Counted from the stretch's first letter, positions 21,566-33,238 are shown. The stretch is 64,000 nt of DNA from Ophiobolus disseminans (GCA_010093685.1 MU006227.1:560154-624153); one strand, 5' to 3'. The notes: generated from the sequence alone by a model not told the origin. Translations and numbers: made by a program.

Positions 21566-22417
21566 ATGCCTAGCACCACCGAATCTCTCAGCGGCCTCAC
21601 CCTCCAGCTGAGCCTCGTCAAGCACTGGTCCGCGCCCAAAACCAATGCCAACGCGAAGAGAGACCAGGAGATGTTACGTGCGTACTTTCCCAGCCTCCTA
21701 CACGTGACAGGGCGCCACTTGCTACATGCTAGCTCTGACGAGATCGGCCGGTTCTTCGGCGCCGTCTACAACGCCACGGTAGCACTGGCCGCCTATCTGC
21801 TGCAAAACCCTCCCGATAATCGCGATTCCTCGTACTGCCATAATCTCCGCCTTCACATTTCGGAGCGCTCAGACGGCATCGCGACACATCAATTAAATCT
21901 CAAGCAGTTGGCTAAAATGATCCGATCCATGATTAACCACACCGGCACGACGGACTCAGCGTACGCGGCGCGACGAGCGGCATTGCTTCCCATGGATTTG
22001 AAAGACCAAGAGAGTAAAGTAGCATCGTTGGCGAAACACTTAGCCAACAATGTTCTTTACGCCATGGTCGACATCAACGAACACCACGCGTCTTTCCGCG
22101 ACCTGTGGACGTTCCACGAATATGTCGACTTCACGCGCGCATTTGCAAACGAGATGCGTCGTGGTCCGGAGGCGGATCCCGATGTTCTCGGGCTGCGTCG
22201 CGTAAAGGAGCCTATTCTGGCACAATTCGAAGTCGACGAGACAGTTACTGAGCACCGTGATTTTGGCGATGCTATTCCTACGTCGGAGTTCTGTGAACTT
22301 GTGGGCAAAGGCGGTGTTCCGCAGGGTACGAAGTGCATCGTGTGTATGGGCAAGATCCAGTCCAATGGCGCGAAGACTACGCCTGTGGTGACTAAGTTGA
22401 GAAAATTCGAAGTTTGA
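21566..22417 (+). CDS. RING-family protein, copy C, cut inside the RING domain
   Basis: 283 aa in one open frame. The N-terminal helical region matches the family (EIGRFFGAVYNA, then regions with AKMIRSMINHTG and EYVDFTRAFANEM). Towards the C-terminus it aligns with copy B: the pattern G..CP/TS.FC, then VPQGTKCIVCMGKI corresponds to IPEGSTCSICICKV. After the first CxxC pair and a short linker (TTPVVT, equal to PVVTT in copy B) the frame runs into unrelated residues and a stop; the expected CGHCFH and CPSCR parts are absent from all three frames downstream. The protein has half a RING and should not act as an E3, though it may still be expressed. Confidence 0.65.
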   Translation: MPSTTESLSGLTLQLSLVKHWSAPKTNANAKRDQEMLRAYFPSLLHVTGRHLLHASSDEIGRFFGAVYNATVALAAYLLQNPPDNRDSSYCHNLRLHISERSDGIATHQLNLKQLAKMIRSMINHTGTTDSAYAARRAALLPMDLKDQESKVASLAKHLANNVLYAMVDINEHHASFRDLWTFHEYVDFTRAFANEMRRGPEADPDVLGLRRVKEPILAQFEVDETVTEHRDFGDAIPTSEFCELVGKGGVPQGTKCIVCMGKIQSNGAKTTPVVTKLRKFEV

Positions 22418-23512
22418 GAATTGAACAATGTCCAAAGGAGTTTTGGGTGAAAGAAGGCATTTGACAATGAAAGTACAAGATCTTAAGTAAGGTATTATAG
22501 TTGAACTAAAGTACCCAGAGCTTACGTGCGTTGCTGTCCTAGAACATTTTAAGTAAGTAACTACTATACCTCACCACTTGGCGAGCATCCTCACTGTCAG
22601 ATATAGGAGACAGCAAAAAGAGGAAGAAGGTTGTTGTATTGAAAGAGCTACGGAGAGCGATTATATACACAACCAAGATGAGTAAGCAAGTGACTAAGAG
22701 TCACGTGGAGATACAGTCCACAGTGTACCATGTGAACTGAGGTGCCAGGCTGACACTCACCTGCATGTAACGAGCTGAATGGAGTAATTTACTAATTTGG
22801 TGCACTGGGCGGACTATTTCGATAACAAGTAACGAGAGAACGGGGGAGACTAGACACGAAGCATTGCCAGCACCTTCAGCGCCCCCTGAATTTGATATCA
22901 CGTGACATCCAACTGAACCCTACGCCACACTTTGATCTAAAATAAAGTAATGTCCGTCCCTACGTAACGGAAAACCCGCCGTCACGGAACGCCAACAGCA
23001 CTTTCTGTAATAACAACACCAACAGGTGCCACACAGCTCCCACAATCTGGGGATAGAGATTTCGATAGCTTATCTGCTTCTACGCTATGTACACTCGTCG
23101 TAGGCTTCTTCAATACATAACAATACCACACTTCACTGCTAGGGTGCACAGCGCTGCCTCCTCATACTGGCTCAGACTTTCCTAAGGGCAGGTGTATCAG
23201 TCTATAAATCCGCTGAACTACAGATGACTACAAGAAGATAGCATGCCGAGCATTCTATCGTGTTTGACAAGCTGATTGCGCTGCATTTGTGAAATTTCGC
23301 TGGTTCGGACAGCATAGAAAAACAACAATGCACATCCTTGCTGCACAGAAACGACCTACGTTAGCTCGAGTCTGACTACGTTGTTAATAAGCCTGGCGTA
23401 CATACACGTGACTTAGCGGGGGTGGCTGTGATGACCTAGCAGGCAGGCAACAATACGATTTGGGCTCATTTCAGTACCCACCAGAACTTCGCAATTCGAG
23501 TTGTTGCGTACA
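22418..23512. other. Intergenic region between the RING trio and the HET pseudogene
   Basis: About 1.1 kb, moderately AT-rich, with no open frame longer than about 70 codons and no repeat or RNA gene that I can recognise. Confidence 0.5.
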
Positions 23513-24500
23513 ATGTCTTGTGCTATATCTCCCTATCCTTATTCTTCGCTTTTGCCTGACAGTATTCGCTTGCTTCGCTTACTACCATCTGGGGATGGGG
23601 ATGCCCCTGTACAATGCCAGCTCTTTAGTTATTGTCGACAGGAAGTTAGCCATGGGAATCACTTGTACGAGGCTTTATCCTATGTATGGGGGGATGAAAA
23701 CAAGACTCTGCCTATATTTATAGGGACGCATTGCTTCGATGTCACGGAAAACCTTTACGCGGCGTTATCACGTCTTCGAGATCACTCTTTGGAGCGCGTC
23801 ATATGGGTGGATGCTATTTGCATCAACCAGGGGAATGAAGAAGAGAAAGAGAAACAGATTCAGCTAATGGCCAGAATATACGGCCAAGCATATAGTGTAG
23901 TGGTTTGGCTCGGAAAAGAGGCGGACGATAGTGACGTAGCTCTCAAAGCGATAATCAGTGCAGGGAGTGATAGAGACCTAAAGTTCATAGATGACGCGAC
24001 AGTTCAGCAAGCAGTCATCAAGCTACTCGAACGGAAATGGTTCCAGCATATCTGGGTAATAGCACACAATCCATATACGACCCTAGGAAACAGTACTAAA
24101 GAGTGGTTTAGGTGCTCCAGGAAGTTGCTGCCGCCCGGCACATTCGGATTGTTTGGGTCGCATTGAAGCCGATGGATATGCCTTTTGTTTAGGTGTGAAT
24201 TCGGTGCATAGCTTGTACGAAAGTTGCGAGGGCCTGCAGAATCGCATCCGTTCTGTGACATACCTGATAAGGGGTGCTATTTTTAGGTTTAGCTATAGCA
24301 GCTCTGGTGGTGTTTCGAGAGGAATCTGCTCCCTAGGTGAGCTGCTCGATATGTATCACACTCAAGAAGCCACGAAACGCCATGACAAGGTGTATGCGTT
24401 GCTTGGCATGAGTTCTGATGAGCCTGGAAGAGCTAGGTTAGTCCCTAACTACCAAGAGCCGTGGGAAGACACACCTGATCCCGGCCCGCGCTACCGGTAG
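23513..24500 (+). pseudogene. HET-domain (heterokaryon incompatibility) gene with a frameshift and lost C-terminus
   Basis: HET proteins trigger cell death after fusion of unlike fungal individuals. Exon 1 (23513..24055) carries the domain: YEALSYVWGD, then VIWVDAICINQGNEEEKEKQ, QLMARIYGQAYSVVVWLG and LLERKWFQHIWV. A 56-nt GT-AG intron (24056..24111) joins to VLQEVAAARHIRIV, as in other HET proteins. About 24150 the similarity jumps frame: after IRIV the family continues with a Cys-Gly and then IEADGYAFCLGVNS, found here in the next frame, so one base appears lost. Without repair, translation ends at TAG 24190. The second frame continues to ATKRHDKVYALLGM and stops at 24498, well short of a full-length HET protein. 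Confidence 0.85.
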
Positions 24501-24754
24501 GATCAGGACATGGGCCAACTACCATCCCAAATTTCCGGCGAATCACTTTTATAGAATCGCCAAACTACTTCTCTCATATAAATCTGCTTTCTCCCATAAC
24601 TACCTGTTGCAGACCCGCGCAACCAATGTACAGCCTCAGGTATGATAGCGTGACAATTTGCTAGTAGTATCTTAGACAAGGTTGCGGGTTAGCTTCTACT
24701 TCGTAGCACTGAAGGGCTCTGAGGACCATCAGGCTCAAAACTATCGCCATAGGC

Positions 24755-25330
24755 AATATGCCTGATCTAGCAAGTGTCGTGAAGTGTCGATTGTAATGAT
24801 GTAAATGGGCCTTCAGGATGCCTTTCACGCCCGGCACGTGTATTCCGTCTCATTATGAAGGTGCTGAGGTCGATCAAGGTCTCGGTGGATGTGACAACCA
24901 CGACATACCATAATAGGCAGGTATTGTAAGAAGAGTTGAAAGCTGCAGTGTGAAAGGCCCTCTACTAGAGGTTTCAATCTCTTTATCGAAGTTCTGGGTG
25001 CCCTGAAGTGAAGTTCGCTGCGCTCTTAGCAGGCAACTTGCCTGATTAGGCAAGTATCGTTAAGGTGTGGATTGCAGTAGTTGTATCGTTACAGACCACC
25101 AACCTTTCAACCTACGCCCGGCTTTTCAACGTTCATGCGTGAACTTTTAGGTGCACTAAGGTGTTCCAGGCTGCTGCACACACCTGCAATGCCAAATACC
25201 CGATCAGGAAGGTTTTCATCAACTGTGGATTGCCGTGTTGTAAAAGGCAGTCGCAAAGTCTTGAGCACGTTTACGCGTGAAAAGTGTTGCCGGTTCTCAG
25301 TGCACTGAACGGGGCCAGGCTTCCGCATCA
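24755..25330 (+). repeat. Weak degenerate repeats downstream of the HET pseudogene
   Basis: A block like GCCTGATTAGGCAAGTATCG followed by TTAAGGTGTGGATTGCAGT occurs near 25040; related, diverged blocks lie near 24765 and 25195, the last two about 150 nt apart. The spacing of 50 codons could be remains of a repeated C-terminal region of the HET gene, but all copies are riddled with stops and I cannot name the repeat. Confidence 0.35.
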
Positions 25331-26835
25331 GCCGCCGGAAGGTGACAACGACGAGCCACGTATCTGTCTGAAATTCCAAAATTTTATGGATCGCAAGTAT
25401 GAAGTGTGCAGTGAATGTGTCGTGGTCATCGAAAGCGAAGATGCTCCTGCCAAGTCCTCGCTCTTTCCTTCCTCTTTCGTCACTCCCTCACCATCTTCAA
25501 AACACACAACAATCACATCGTCACCATCACGACATGTCAACTAAGATAAACATCATCATAACATCATCGCATTCTTTGATATCTATTTACAGTTGTGATG
25601 TGATCCAACGCCTCCCCATCGGCATGACCTAATCTCGCGCCATCCACCACCAAACTGACCTCATACAAGCACGCATTCCTCAACTACAGCTCCAGAACAA
25701 TCCCATCAACAGCCACCACCACCCTCGGCCCCAATTCCCACGAACACCTCGCACCCAGCGCCCAGCGTCCCAAAACCAGCCTCAAAAGCCCTGCATCCAG
25801 ACCCGCCCGCAGAGCCGCACCGACCCTGCATGCACCACACTGCCCCAAACAGGAAATCCCAACCCTCCCATCTTTCCCTCAGCTCGCCAACATTCCCATC
25901 ATAGCGCTCAAGTCCGCAATCACCATCTCATTTGCAGCCCCCCTGCTCCCAGTGCAACCATGTTCCTTGCACACATCACTCGCATGAGTAAGGTACCCGC
26001 TTTTTGCACCCAACTACCGACGATTTCATGTGTCACTGGCGCGCATGTTTTGCTGGGTATGGGTGGGTCCTGCAGTTCGATATGGACGCGTAGTGGTAGT
26101 GGTAGTGCGCGGGACCGAAGAGTCTAGGGCGTGCAGGGTTTTTCTGGCGTGGACTTGGCGGGGGTTTGGCGAGTATCGTGAGTTTTAGCGTGGTGTTTGT
26201 GCCTGACTTGGGAGCGGTGAGGTGTGGGAGTTGCGAGAACGGAGGCTAGGACGGAGGCTAGGTGAGTGTGGCTGATTTCACATGCGATGGCAGGTGTGAT
26301 GTGTGCTGCTGCTGCTGCTGGGTTTAGGTCTTCTGGCCTGATTGATCGCACGATGGGTGGATGTAGGCTGCCCTTGATTCTTTAGATTCTGTGAGCAAGC
26401 TGTGTCATTCTGATACATATCAGAAAGGTAGGTATTCACGGACGTGCAGTATCATGAAGTATGATTGATGAAGCTCAGAGTCTTTTTGACTCTATCGCAA
26501 TGCTACGTATTATGTATTTCGGTGTCGTTCCCTTGCCACCCTAGGCAAAGACGTGAACTTTTGTAAAGCAATGCCATAACTCCTCTCGAACATCAATCCA
26601 AGCGAGAGAGGCACAAGCCTCGACTCAAGCTTATCCCAAAACGCCTCGCTGAGTGAAAATTGGGGTTGAAAAAGAAATCCATAAGACAAAGGGTCTGGGG
26701 TATATCCTACACAGTAAACCGTGGATCCGCAGATCGATAACAGCCAAAAGCTTGTGAAGGAAATTCGTGATACGGCTGTTGGGCCGGGATGCAAAAGGGT
26801 ATATGCAAGTATGAACAAGTGAATGAAAAGGAAAG
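25331..26835. other. Intergenic region with low-complexity stretches
   Basis: About 1.5 kb. Contains CAT-rich simple sequence near 25500-25590, a C-rich stretch at 25640-25960 and a (GCT)5 run at 26305-26320. Open frames here are short or compositionally biased. The right end is the 3' flank of the arrestin gene. Confidence 0.5.
26305..26320. repeat. (GCT)5 microsatellite
   Basis: Five GCT units and a G; the translation of a minus-strand frame here is poly-Ala, without support as a gene. Confidence 0.85.
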
Positions 26836-28185
26836 CTAGAGGCTGAAGCTGCCAGAGCGAGAGCTGCTAGCGGAAAGTGCAGGGTCCTCGCAGTCGCCGA
26901 TGTAAGTCGGTGGGCTGGCGGGAACGTCCTCGTAGACGGGAGGCTGCTCCTCGTCCCATGCGATGCCCATTCCAGAGCGCTCGGTAAGAATGAGGTTGAA
27001 CTGTGTGCGGAGAACGCGGGCAGCGCCGGTAGGGGTGGCTTGGCTAAGCTTCTTCATCGGGGCCCACTCCTCAGCAACAACCATCTCAATGACAAGGTTG
27101 TGCTTGATGCTCAAGCCGCTCTGGCTGTCCACGTCGCACAGAGGCTTGAGGGCAACGTTGCAGGCGGCGTTGAACTCCACGTCGATTTCGCCACGCTCGA
27201 AGTCGGTCTTCCAGCCGGTCTTGACTTCCTCGGTGGCGATCACGCGAACATCCTCGTGAAGGACACCCTTGCCTTCACCGCCAACTTTCTGAATGTGCTT
27301 GTGGCACGCTGGTGCGATGAATTTCTGAGTCTCCTCAATGCGCCAGTTGAGCTTCCTTAGCCTCCATCGGGTCTGTGAGTCGGCCTTGTTATGGACAATG
27401 CCAGACAAGCGCATCTCGATGGGGAAGTCGCCAATGGGGTGGATAACGGGAGGCAGCTTCACAGAAGCTGTTAGGTTTGTTGGTGGGAAGATGCGGATGG
27501 AGTGCTTCTCGTTTCCGGGGAAGATGGCGCGCTTGATGTCGATGCTGCGCTTGTATGTAATCTTGTCGCCATTGGTTGTGGTAGCGACCGCAGAGAGGTA
27601 GTAGTCCAGAGTAGCGAGGCTACCGTGGGTGGTGGCAGGGAGGTGGCCAGGCAGCAAATGGCTGACAGGATAGGTATGCAGGCCGTGGCGCAGAGATGCG
27701 GGGTGCGTGAGGAATTCCCACTTGTGGATCTCGGTAGTCTGCGAGCTGCAGTCTGGGCAGTGTTGGGCAACCGGCTTCTTGGTCGAGACAATGGCGAGGA
27801 GGCGCATCTCAAACTTGCTTATTGTGACGTACGGCTCATGGACATTCATGATCAGCTGGCCAGAAAAGATGGCGCCAGTTGATGATTGCGCGCCGTTGTA
27901 GAAGACGAGTGGCGGCGACTCTACGCTCATGTTCAATGACGCAGCCATCTGAGCCTCCACTTTGGGGCTGCCCTTTGGGCTCTTCTTCTCCGCGTGGTGC
28001 TTGTCATGACGCTTGAATATGTCCATGACGAGTGACTCCTGTGACCTTGAGGTTTCTTTTGCTACGGGAGCCTCGTAGGAGTAGACCGGGGGAAAGAGGG
28101 GTGCAGGGGCTTTTGCAGGTTTGTCCACCTTTGGGTGCGGCGATGGCGCCACTCTGCCAAGGGTCGCAAGCAAACGACCTGGCAT
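26836..28185 (-). CDS. Alpha-arrestin of the LDB19/Art1 type
   Basis: Arrestin-related trafficking adaptor that would recruit a Rsp5/HulA-type ubiquitin ligase to plasma-membrane transporters for endocytosis. 449 aa from ATG 28185 in one exon; the open frame extends 81 codons further without an ATG, so an upstream exon cannot be excluded. The body is beta-rich with LDB19-type features: SGQLIMNVHEPYVTISKFEMRL, CPDCSSQTTEIHKWEFL, LPGHLPATTHGSLATLDYYL and FPIEMRLSGIV. The C-terminus carries two WW-binding motifs, PPVY at residues 415-418 and PPTY at 425-428; a further PPVY lies near the N-terminus. A second arrestin is at 57172. Confidence 0.9.
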   Translation of the reverse strand: MPGRLLATLGRVAPSPHPKVDKPAKAPAPLFPPVYSYEAPVAKETSRSQESLVMDIFKRHDKHHAEKKSPKGSPKVEAQMAASLNMSVESPPLVFYNGAQSSTGAIFSGQLIMNVHEPYVTISKFEMRLLAIVSTKKPVAQHCPDCSSQTTEIHKWEFLTHPASLRHGLHTYPVSHLLPGHLPATTHGSLATLDYYLSAVATTTNGDKITYKRSIDIKRAIFPGNEKHSIRIFPPTNLTASVKLPPVIHPIGDFPIEMRLSGIVHNKADSQTRWRLRKLNWRIEETQKFIAPACHKHIQKVGGEGKGVLHEDVRVIATEEVKTGWKTDFERGEIDVEFNAACNVALKPLCDVDSQSGLSIKHNLVIEMVVAEEWAPMKKLSQATPTGAARVLRTQFNLILTERSGMGIAWDEEQPPVYEDVPASPPTYIGDCEDPALSASSSRSGSFSL

Positions 28186-31100
28186 GATAAAGAAACCCGG
28201 GGTAGGGCTGAGGTCTGGCGACGTGAGTGGGCGGGCTGAACGAGAATCTGCGAGATAAGGGTAGCTCGACTGGTTGTGTGGGTTGCGTGGGTTGAGTGGT
28301 GTATCTCCGGGAAGCGATATGCAGCTATGCAGGCCTGTGATGCAGCGTTCACGAGTTGATCTTGTGTGAATTGAGGTGATGAGTGAGGTTTTGCGGCAAG
28401 AACATATTCTAGAGCTGATCGTGGGCAAAGGGCGACGTGAGACTTTATTTAAACGACTCGCACGTAGTTTTTACATGAGAGAAACGCGATGACTGGGTGC
28501 CTTGTGCCCTTCTGGTATGATGCCATGGTTAATTCAGACCCAAGCTTTGCGCACGCGGCGCTAGGCCGGCTGCAGCATGCCAACCCTGCGCCTGTCGCAA
28601 TTTTTGGGTCAGGCGGCAGGCGCGCACGGGCTGCCGCTGCCTCACGCGTCCCTCGTGATCGTCTGCAAGCGATGCCGTCTAGACGTCAATCCGCTCGACT
28701 CAGCTCCGAATGTACAGCCAGCAGCCTCCGGTATCCGTTGTCACGACGCTCAATGGCTGCTCTCGCGTTGACCGACACGTCCTTGGCCACTGCCAATCCA
28801 CCTCGCTCACTACAGGTTTCTTTGACTCCGAGAGGCGATGTGATGTGGTGGCTTGGTGCGGGCAACTAGCTGTGGCTCGCCGACGGCCTGCGATCAGAAC
28901 GCATCATGCTACCGACATCTCCACCGGAATGAAAACTCTGGGGGTGCTCTCCAAGCAGCGCGGCTTACCTGCCCGCCGGCCAACTTCATTCGTAGACGCA
29001 CACTTGATGCGCGGTTCCCCGCATTCTGGCGTTGTGACTGTCTCGAATGAGCGAGCAATTGAGCATCTCCGTGGAAGAACGCGACGCCGGAGGACTGCCA
29101 ACACTCAGCCAGGGCGCTCACCAGCACCGTTACCAGCACCTGACCGTGCAGTGCGCGCCTTGCAATTTCCCCCTGCTGCCCATTGGTAATTGTGCAACGT
29201 CGTCAACCTGCAGTCACGATGTTGCAGCATCACGACTTATACGCCAAGGCGCCGGCGTTATGTAATGCTCGAAAATTTTATAGCAGCCGTCGACCAAGGA
29301 GAACGGCGGCTGGCGCCCGTGCTATGGCTGTGCTCCACATGCTCAGATCCTTTGCAGCGTCTTTGCATACTTTGGCACCCCGACCCGCATTTTCTGTACC
29401 TGACGAGTACCTTCGTGTCAGAGCATCCACATGTTGAAGGACCCAGACTGGTCTACATCGCCGGACTCGTTCCATCGCAACGGCTTTTAGCCGATCATAC
29501 TCCGAAGTGCTTTGGCACGGAGGCTATCCGTCGTCGGCGTTGCCTGAACATGGCATTCGCACCCGGCAAAGCCTCAAGGTCTGGGAACTAAAGTGCCACA
29601 GGTACCAAAACCACCACGGCGAACATTCCACGATATCTCGCTTAAATAGTGTCGGTGGTGTGCTCCGTAGCTGATGGTTGTAGCGCACTGCTGATCACGC
29701 TCGTTTGCATTAGGAAATAAAACTGCAAACTCTGCATACCGAACATTCGATCCGTATGGAAATCATGACCTGCCCTTGCACGTTCCGGTTTTAGACCCCT
29801 GGTTGTCGTTGTTTGAGCTTGCTCAGCATGGCACGCGTTGCTTTGGAGTCATCGTGTCGAAATCCTGCATGCAAATGTCGCCATCCAATCGCCTCGAGAT
29901 CGTGCCACCACGACAATATGGCGACAACACTCAACATCTCACCGCTTCTCAACATTGCGCCCTGTACCAGTCTGGTACTCATGAGTGCCTCGTGGTCTGC
30001 ATGCCAACACTTAGTCAAGCTTCGAGAAGCCACTACACGACGCTTCCGCTTTGCATTGCCGTTGCTCAGGGTCGGGGGCCTCCGATCAACCGTAAAGGGC
30101 CGATACCATCTGTTTAGTTAAGCTAGATGCTCCAGCTCCAACTCTCTATGCACGTACGATGTTGTTGTTGCCAAAAACGCACTAAGGTTTGCACGAGGCC
30201 ATAGTATCCCTTTCCGATCTCTTGGTGTTGCGGCATTCCAAGGTCGGCGTTCGGACTCGCATCTGCGTTTTGCTCCGCATTCCGAAACGGACTACCACAC
30301 ATCGGACCCTTCGAGGTCGGAATCCTCCAATGCATGATTAAATCAACAAGTCGTTCCCCATGGGGACCTCGTCATGTGCAGTCGGTGTACGCCGCGTTCC
30401 CAATAGTAGACTCCGCCTAGCTTCTCTCCTCGACCACTTCTGGGATCAGCATTACTCCAGGTAGCCGACATGGATATACATCCACAAGCCTACCACCTGT
30501 TAAACGGAATGACAGCTCATTCTCATCCACTCCATTCAAGTGAAACATGGACTCCCATTTTTCTCGTGACTACAACGTCATGAACCCACCAAAAATCTCA
30601 AACTTCACACTCCACACTGCTTTCACATCGCGAAGTCGACGACCCATAGTTCTTGAAACGATTTACACAGCAGAAACTTCTGAGCAATTCTGTTTCACCA
30701 GAATCTACCCTTAGGTAGACCTGTGCTAGGGAGCATTATGCAAAATGATGTCTTGCTGCTAGCAAGCATCGCATGGTCTAGTCGCCGCTGGTATGCCAGC
30801 ATTGTCACCTAGTGGAAATATATGCATTTGCGAAACCATTTGATCATGACACGACCCGGTGTGAATCATATACACTGTGGAGCATTTGAAGAGCTTTAGC
30901 CGAACGGATGACGGTTCCTTTAGAAGGGCCGAACCTTCGAAGCACGATCATGCAAAGTCTTCCCTGGATACATGGTCGGAAGTTTCTCGAAGCGGGGTCT
31001 CAGTGTCAAGGTCCTAATTGTTTCGCGTTGCGTGACAGCATGGCTGCAGGCTCAGTACCCACGAACATGCAATTTCACTGTACATGTAGGTATCAACACA

Positions 31101-31216
31101 AGATTGACAAATGCAACAATTCAATTAAGATCGTGCTATCTGCCACGTGATTACACCACTCTTCCCATCATGAGTCCTGTGCTTCATGTATATCATGCTG
31201 TAACGTAACGACTCGT
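28186..31216. other. Three-kilobase region without a supported gene
   Basis: The left 0.3 kb is the promoter or leader of the arrestin gene. The rest has many short overlapping open frames on both strands (up to 159 codons at 28710-29189) with basic, low-hydrophobicity translations of no recognised family. No transposon ends, tRNA or rRNA signature seen. Either a long non-coding stretch or genes too short or split to see. Confidence 0.5.
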
Positions 31217-31742
31217 TTACTCGTCATCCTCATCGGCCTCGTCGTTGACGACGTTGAAGAAGCGGAGCTCGTAGACGCCCTTGGAGGTGGAGACGACGCG
31301 GAGCCAGTCACGGAGCTGCTGCTTCTTGAGGAACTTCTTAGTGCTGTTGCAAATGTCAGTACTCCTCCACATATTGTGATTCCTCCACGCGCATGCGCGC
31401 ATTGTATCAAACGTACAGGTACTTCAAGTAGCGGCCGGAGAACTCCTGGTGCGCAATGACCTCGATCTTTCCATCGCCCTGCTGGGAGATAGCGATGGTG
31501 TCTCCAAGGTTACCGGTGCGACCCTCGACCTTGATGCGGTCGTGCAGGAACTTCTCGAAGGCCTGGATGTCGAAGATCTTGTCGTTGACGGGCTGCGAGC
31601 AGTTGATGATGAACTTCTTGGTGATCTTCTGACCCTTTGCCGCCTTGGCGGATTTCTTCTGCGTTGTACTTTAGCCTACTGTTCTGTGCGGGTGGGAGCC
31701 CAGCGGACAGCAAAGCGGTGCACGTACGGTTGAGGGAGCCAT
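31217..31742 (-). CDS. RPL22: 60S ribosomal protein L22 (eL22)
   Basis: Component of the large cytosolic ribosomal subunit. Three exons, 31742..31728, 31658..31417 and 31343..31217, with GT-AG introns of 69 and 73 nt, encode 127 aa. The first exon is only 15 nt (MAPST). The sequence KITKKFIINCSQPVNDKIFD, then FEKFLHDRIKVEGRTGNLG, GRYLKYLTKKFLKKQQLRDW and YELRFFNV is diagnostic of eL22, and the acidic tail DEADEDDE is typical. An early intron just after the start codon is common in fungal ribosomal protein genes. Confidence 0.97.
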
Positions 31743-33238
31743 TGTGTGGGTGTTTGGGAGACGCAAAGAAGTGGATATCCTGCGCTGGGTGTGTGTGGTG
31801 AGGTTGTCGTGAAACTTCGAGGTTTGAGGTGCGCTGCCAATTTTGCGATCGTGGGAGGGGCTAGTGCTGGATGCGGTATAGTGACGCCAAGTTTTCGAGA
31901 TCTGAGCGGCGCGTGTTGATTGGCCGAGCGGATCGAGACTGGAGGAGCACCTATCGACGTTTCCGCGACGATCTTTTCACGACTTTTGATCGACAACCAT
32001 TTCAACAATCCAGGACCGATTCGTTGTCTACTCTCTTTCCCACGAGACTAGGTGAACATAGCACTACAGGGTCAAGAAGACCGTGCTGCAAGCGACAGCA
32101 ATCGTGAAATATCTACATCGCTCATGAGAGGCTCCACTACGTATCCTGCCACCCAGATTTCAACCAAAAGCCCATATGTACTTGCGACACTATTAAGACT
32201 TCATTAAACTTATAAAAGAGATGTGGAGATAGACAGGTTTAGTAAGGCTGGGACCCGAAATATTGCAATACCTAGTGCTAGAAATAGCTTTGTGAGGTCA
32301 TATTGCTAGGAACTAACTCTTTAGATTGGGCCACAGGTCATGATTGTCCCGACGATGTCACAGCAGCGAGCTATTATCGTCAACTCGCCTCAGAGCCCTC
32401 GGCGCAATCGACCACCAACAAGCATGAGTGGAACACTGCATATACCATCGGAATCTTGTACAAAGACCAGCGTGTACTGCGATTCGGAATACCGCAATCC
32501 TTATGTCTCGAGGTTTCAGCATGCGACTCAACGAGGTGCTAGCGTTGTAGACTATCCGACTCCCCTATCACCACATTACCTTACAAGGCTCAACCGAGAC
32601 TTTTCGCGCAATCTTCTAATAAGCAGCAGCACTAGACTGATATAGACATTATGACGAGCTACACCTAATATTCTGACTAGATCCGTATCATACTTTAAGA
32701 TCGATTCACGAGGTGAGCCATATGTCTTCGGGCGCAGTGTTGCTCCCAACCTGACAACCTAGCACGGTGTAAGAAGTGGTACTGCACGTTGATCGCACCA
32801 GGTAAATGTTGGTTTTCATGACTCGGACTGTTGCCGTTGGAGCTGCCACAGACGTGTCAGTTACACAAGCCATCCTGAGGTCATATCCGCAACGCATTCT
32901 AGTCAGTGTATCGACTCCATCTCAGTCAGGAACCGAAACGTAGCTACGTTTCTGACATCACTAAATCACACGAGCGATTTTTATCCCGCAACGTCTTCTT
33001 TGCCTAGTTACGATTCCACCCAAGTAATTTACAGCCTATGATCTAGGTAAGTGAGTCGATCTTGTGAATACACAGATCTGTTTGTGTCACCATTTTCATA
33101 CACCGATCGATTGGTCATGTTTATGTTTCCAGCGCGACCGTCGATGACTTGCGCAGACCATATAAAGGGGCTCGCCCAGGTAAGTCACCCTTCACATGCT
33201 AGCATCTACATTCTACAATTCTTTCAATTGGTTTCACC
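31743..33238. other. Intergenic region, RPL22 promoter on the left
   Basis: About 1.5 kb. The RPL22 promoter and leader lie in the first few hundred bases. Beyond that only short frames occur (32303-32645, 32706-32897) with no family resemblance. A TATA box for the first SRR1-like gene is at the right end. Confidence 0.5.
33161..33166 (+). promoter_or_regulatory. TATA box of SRR1-like copy 1
   Basis: TATAAA within CATATAAAGGGGC, 73 bp before the ATG at 33239, a usual distance for a short fungal leader. Confidence 0.5.

Noticed and set aside
26124..26351. Poly-Ala-containing ORF across the GCT repeat
   Set aside because: Explained by the microsatellite; no start context or homology.
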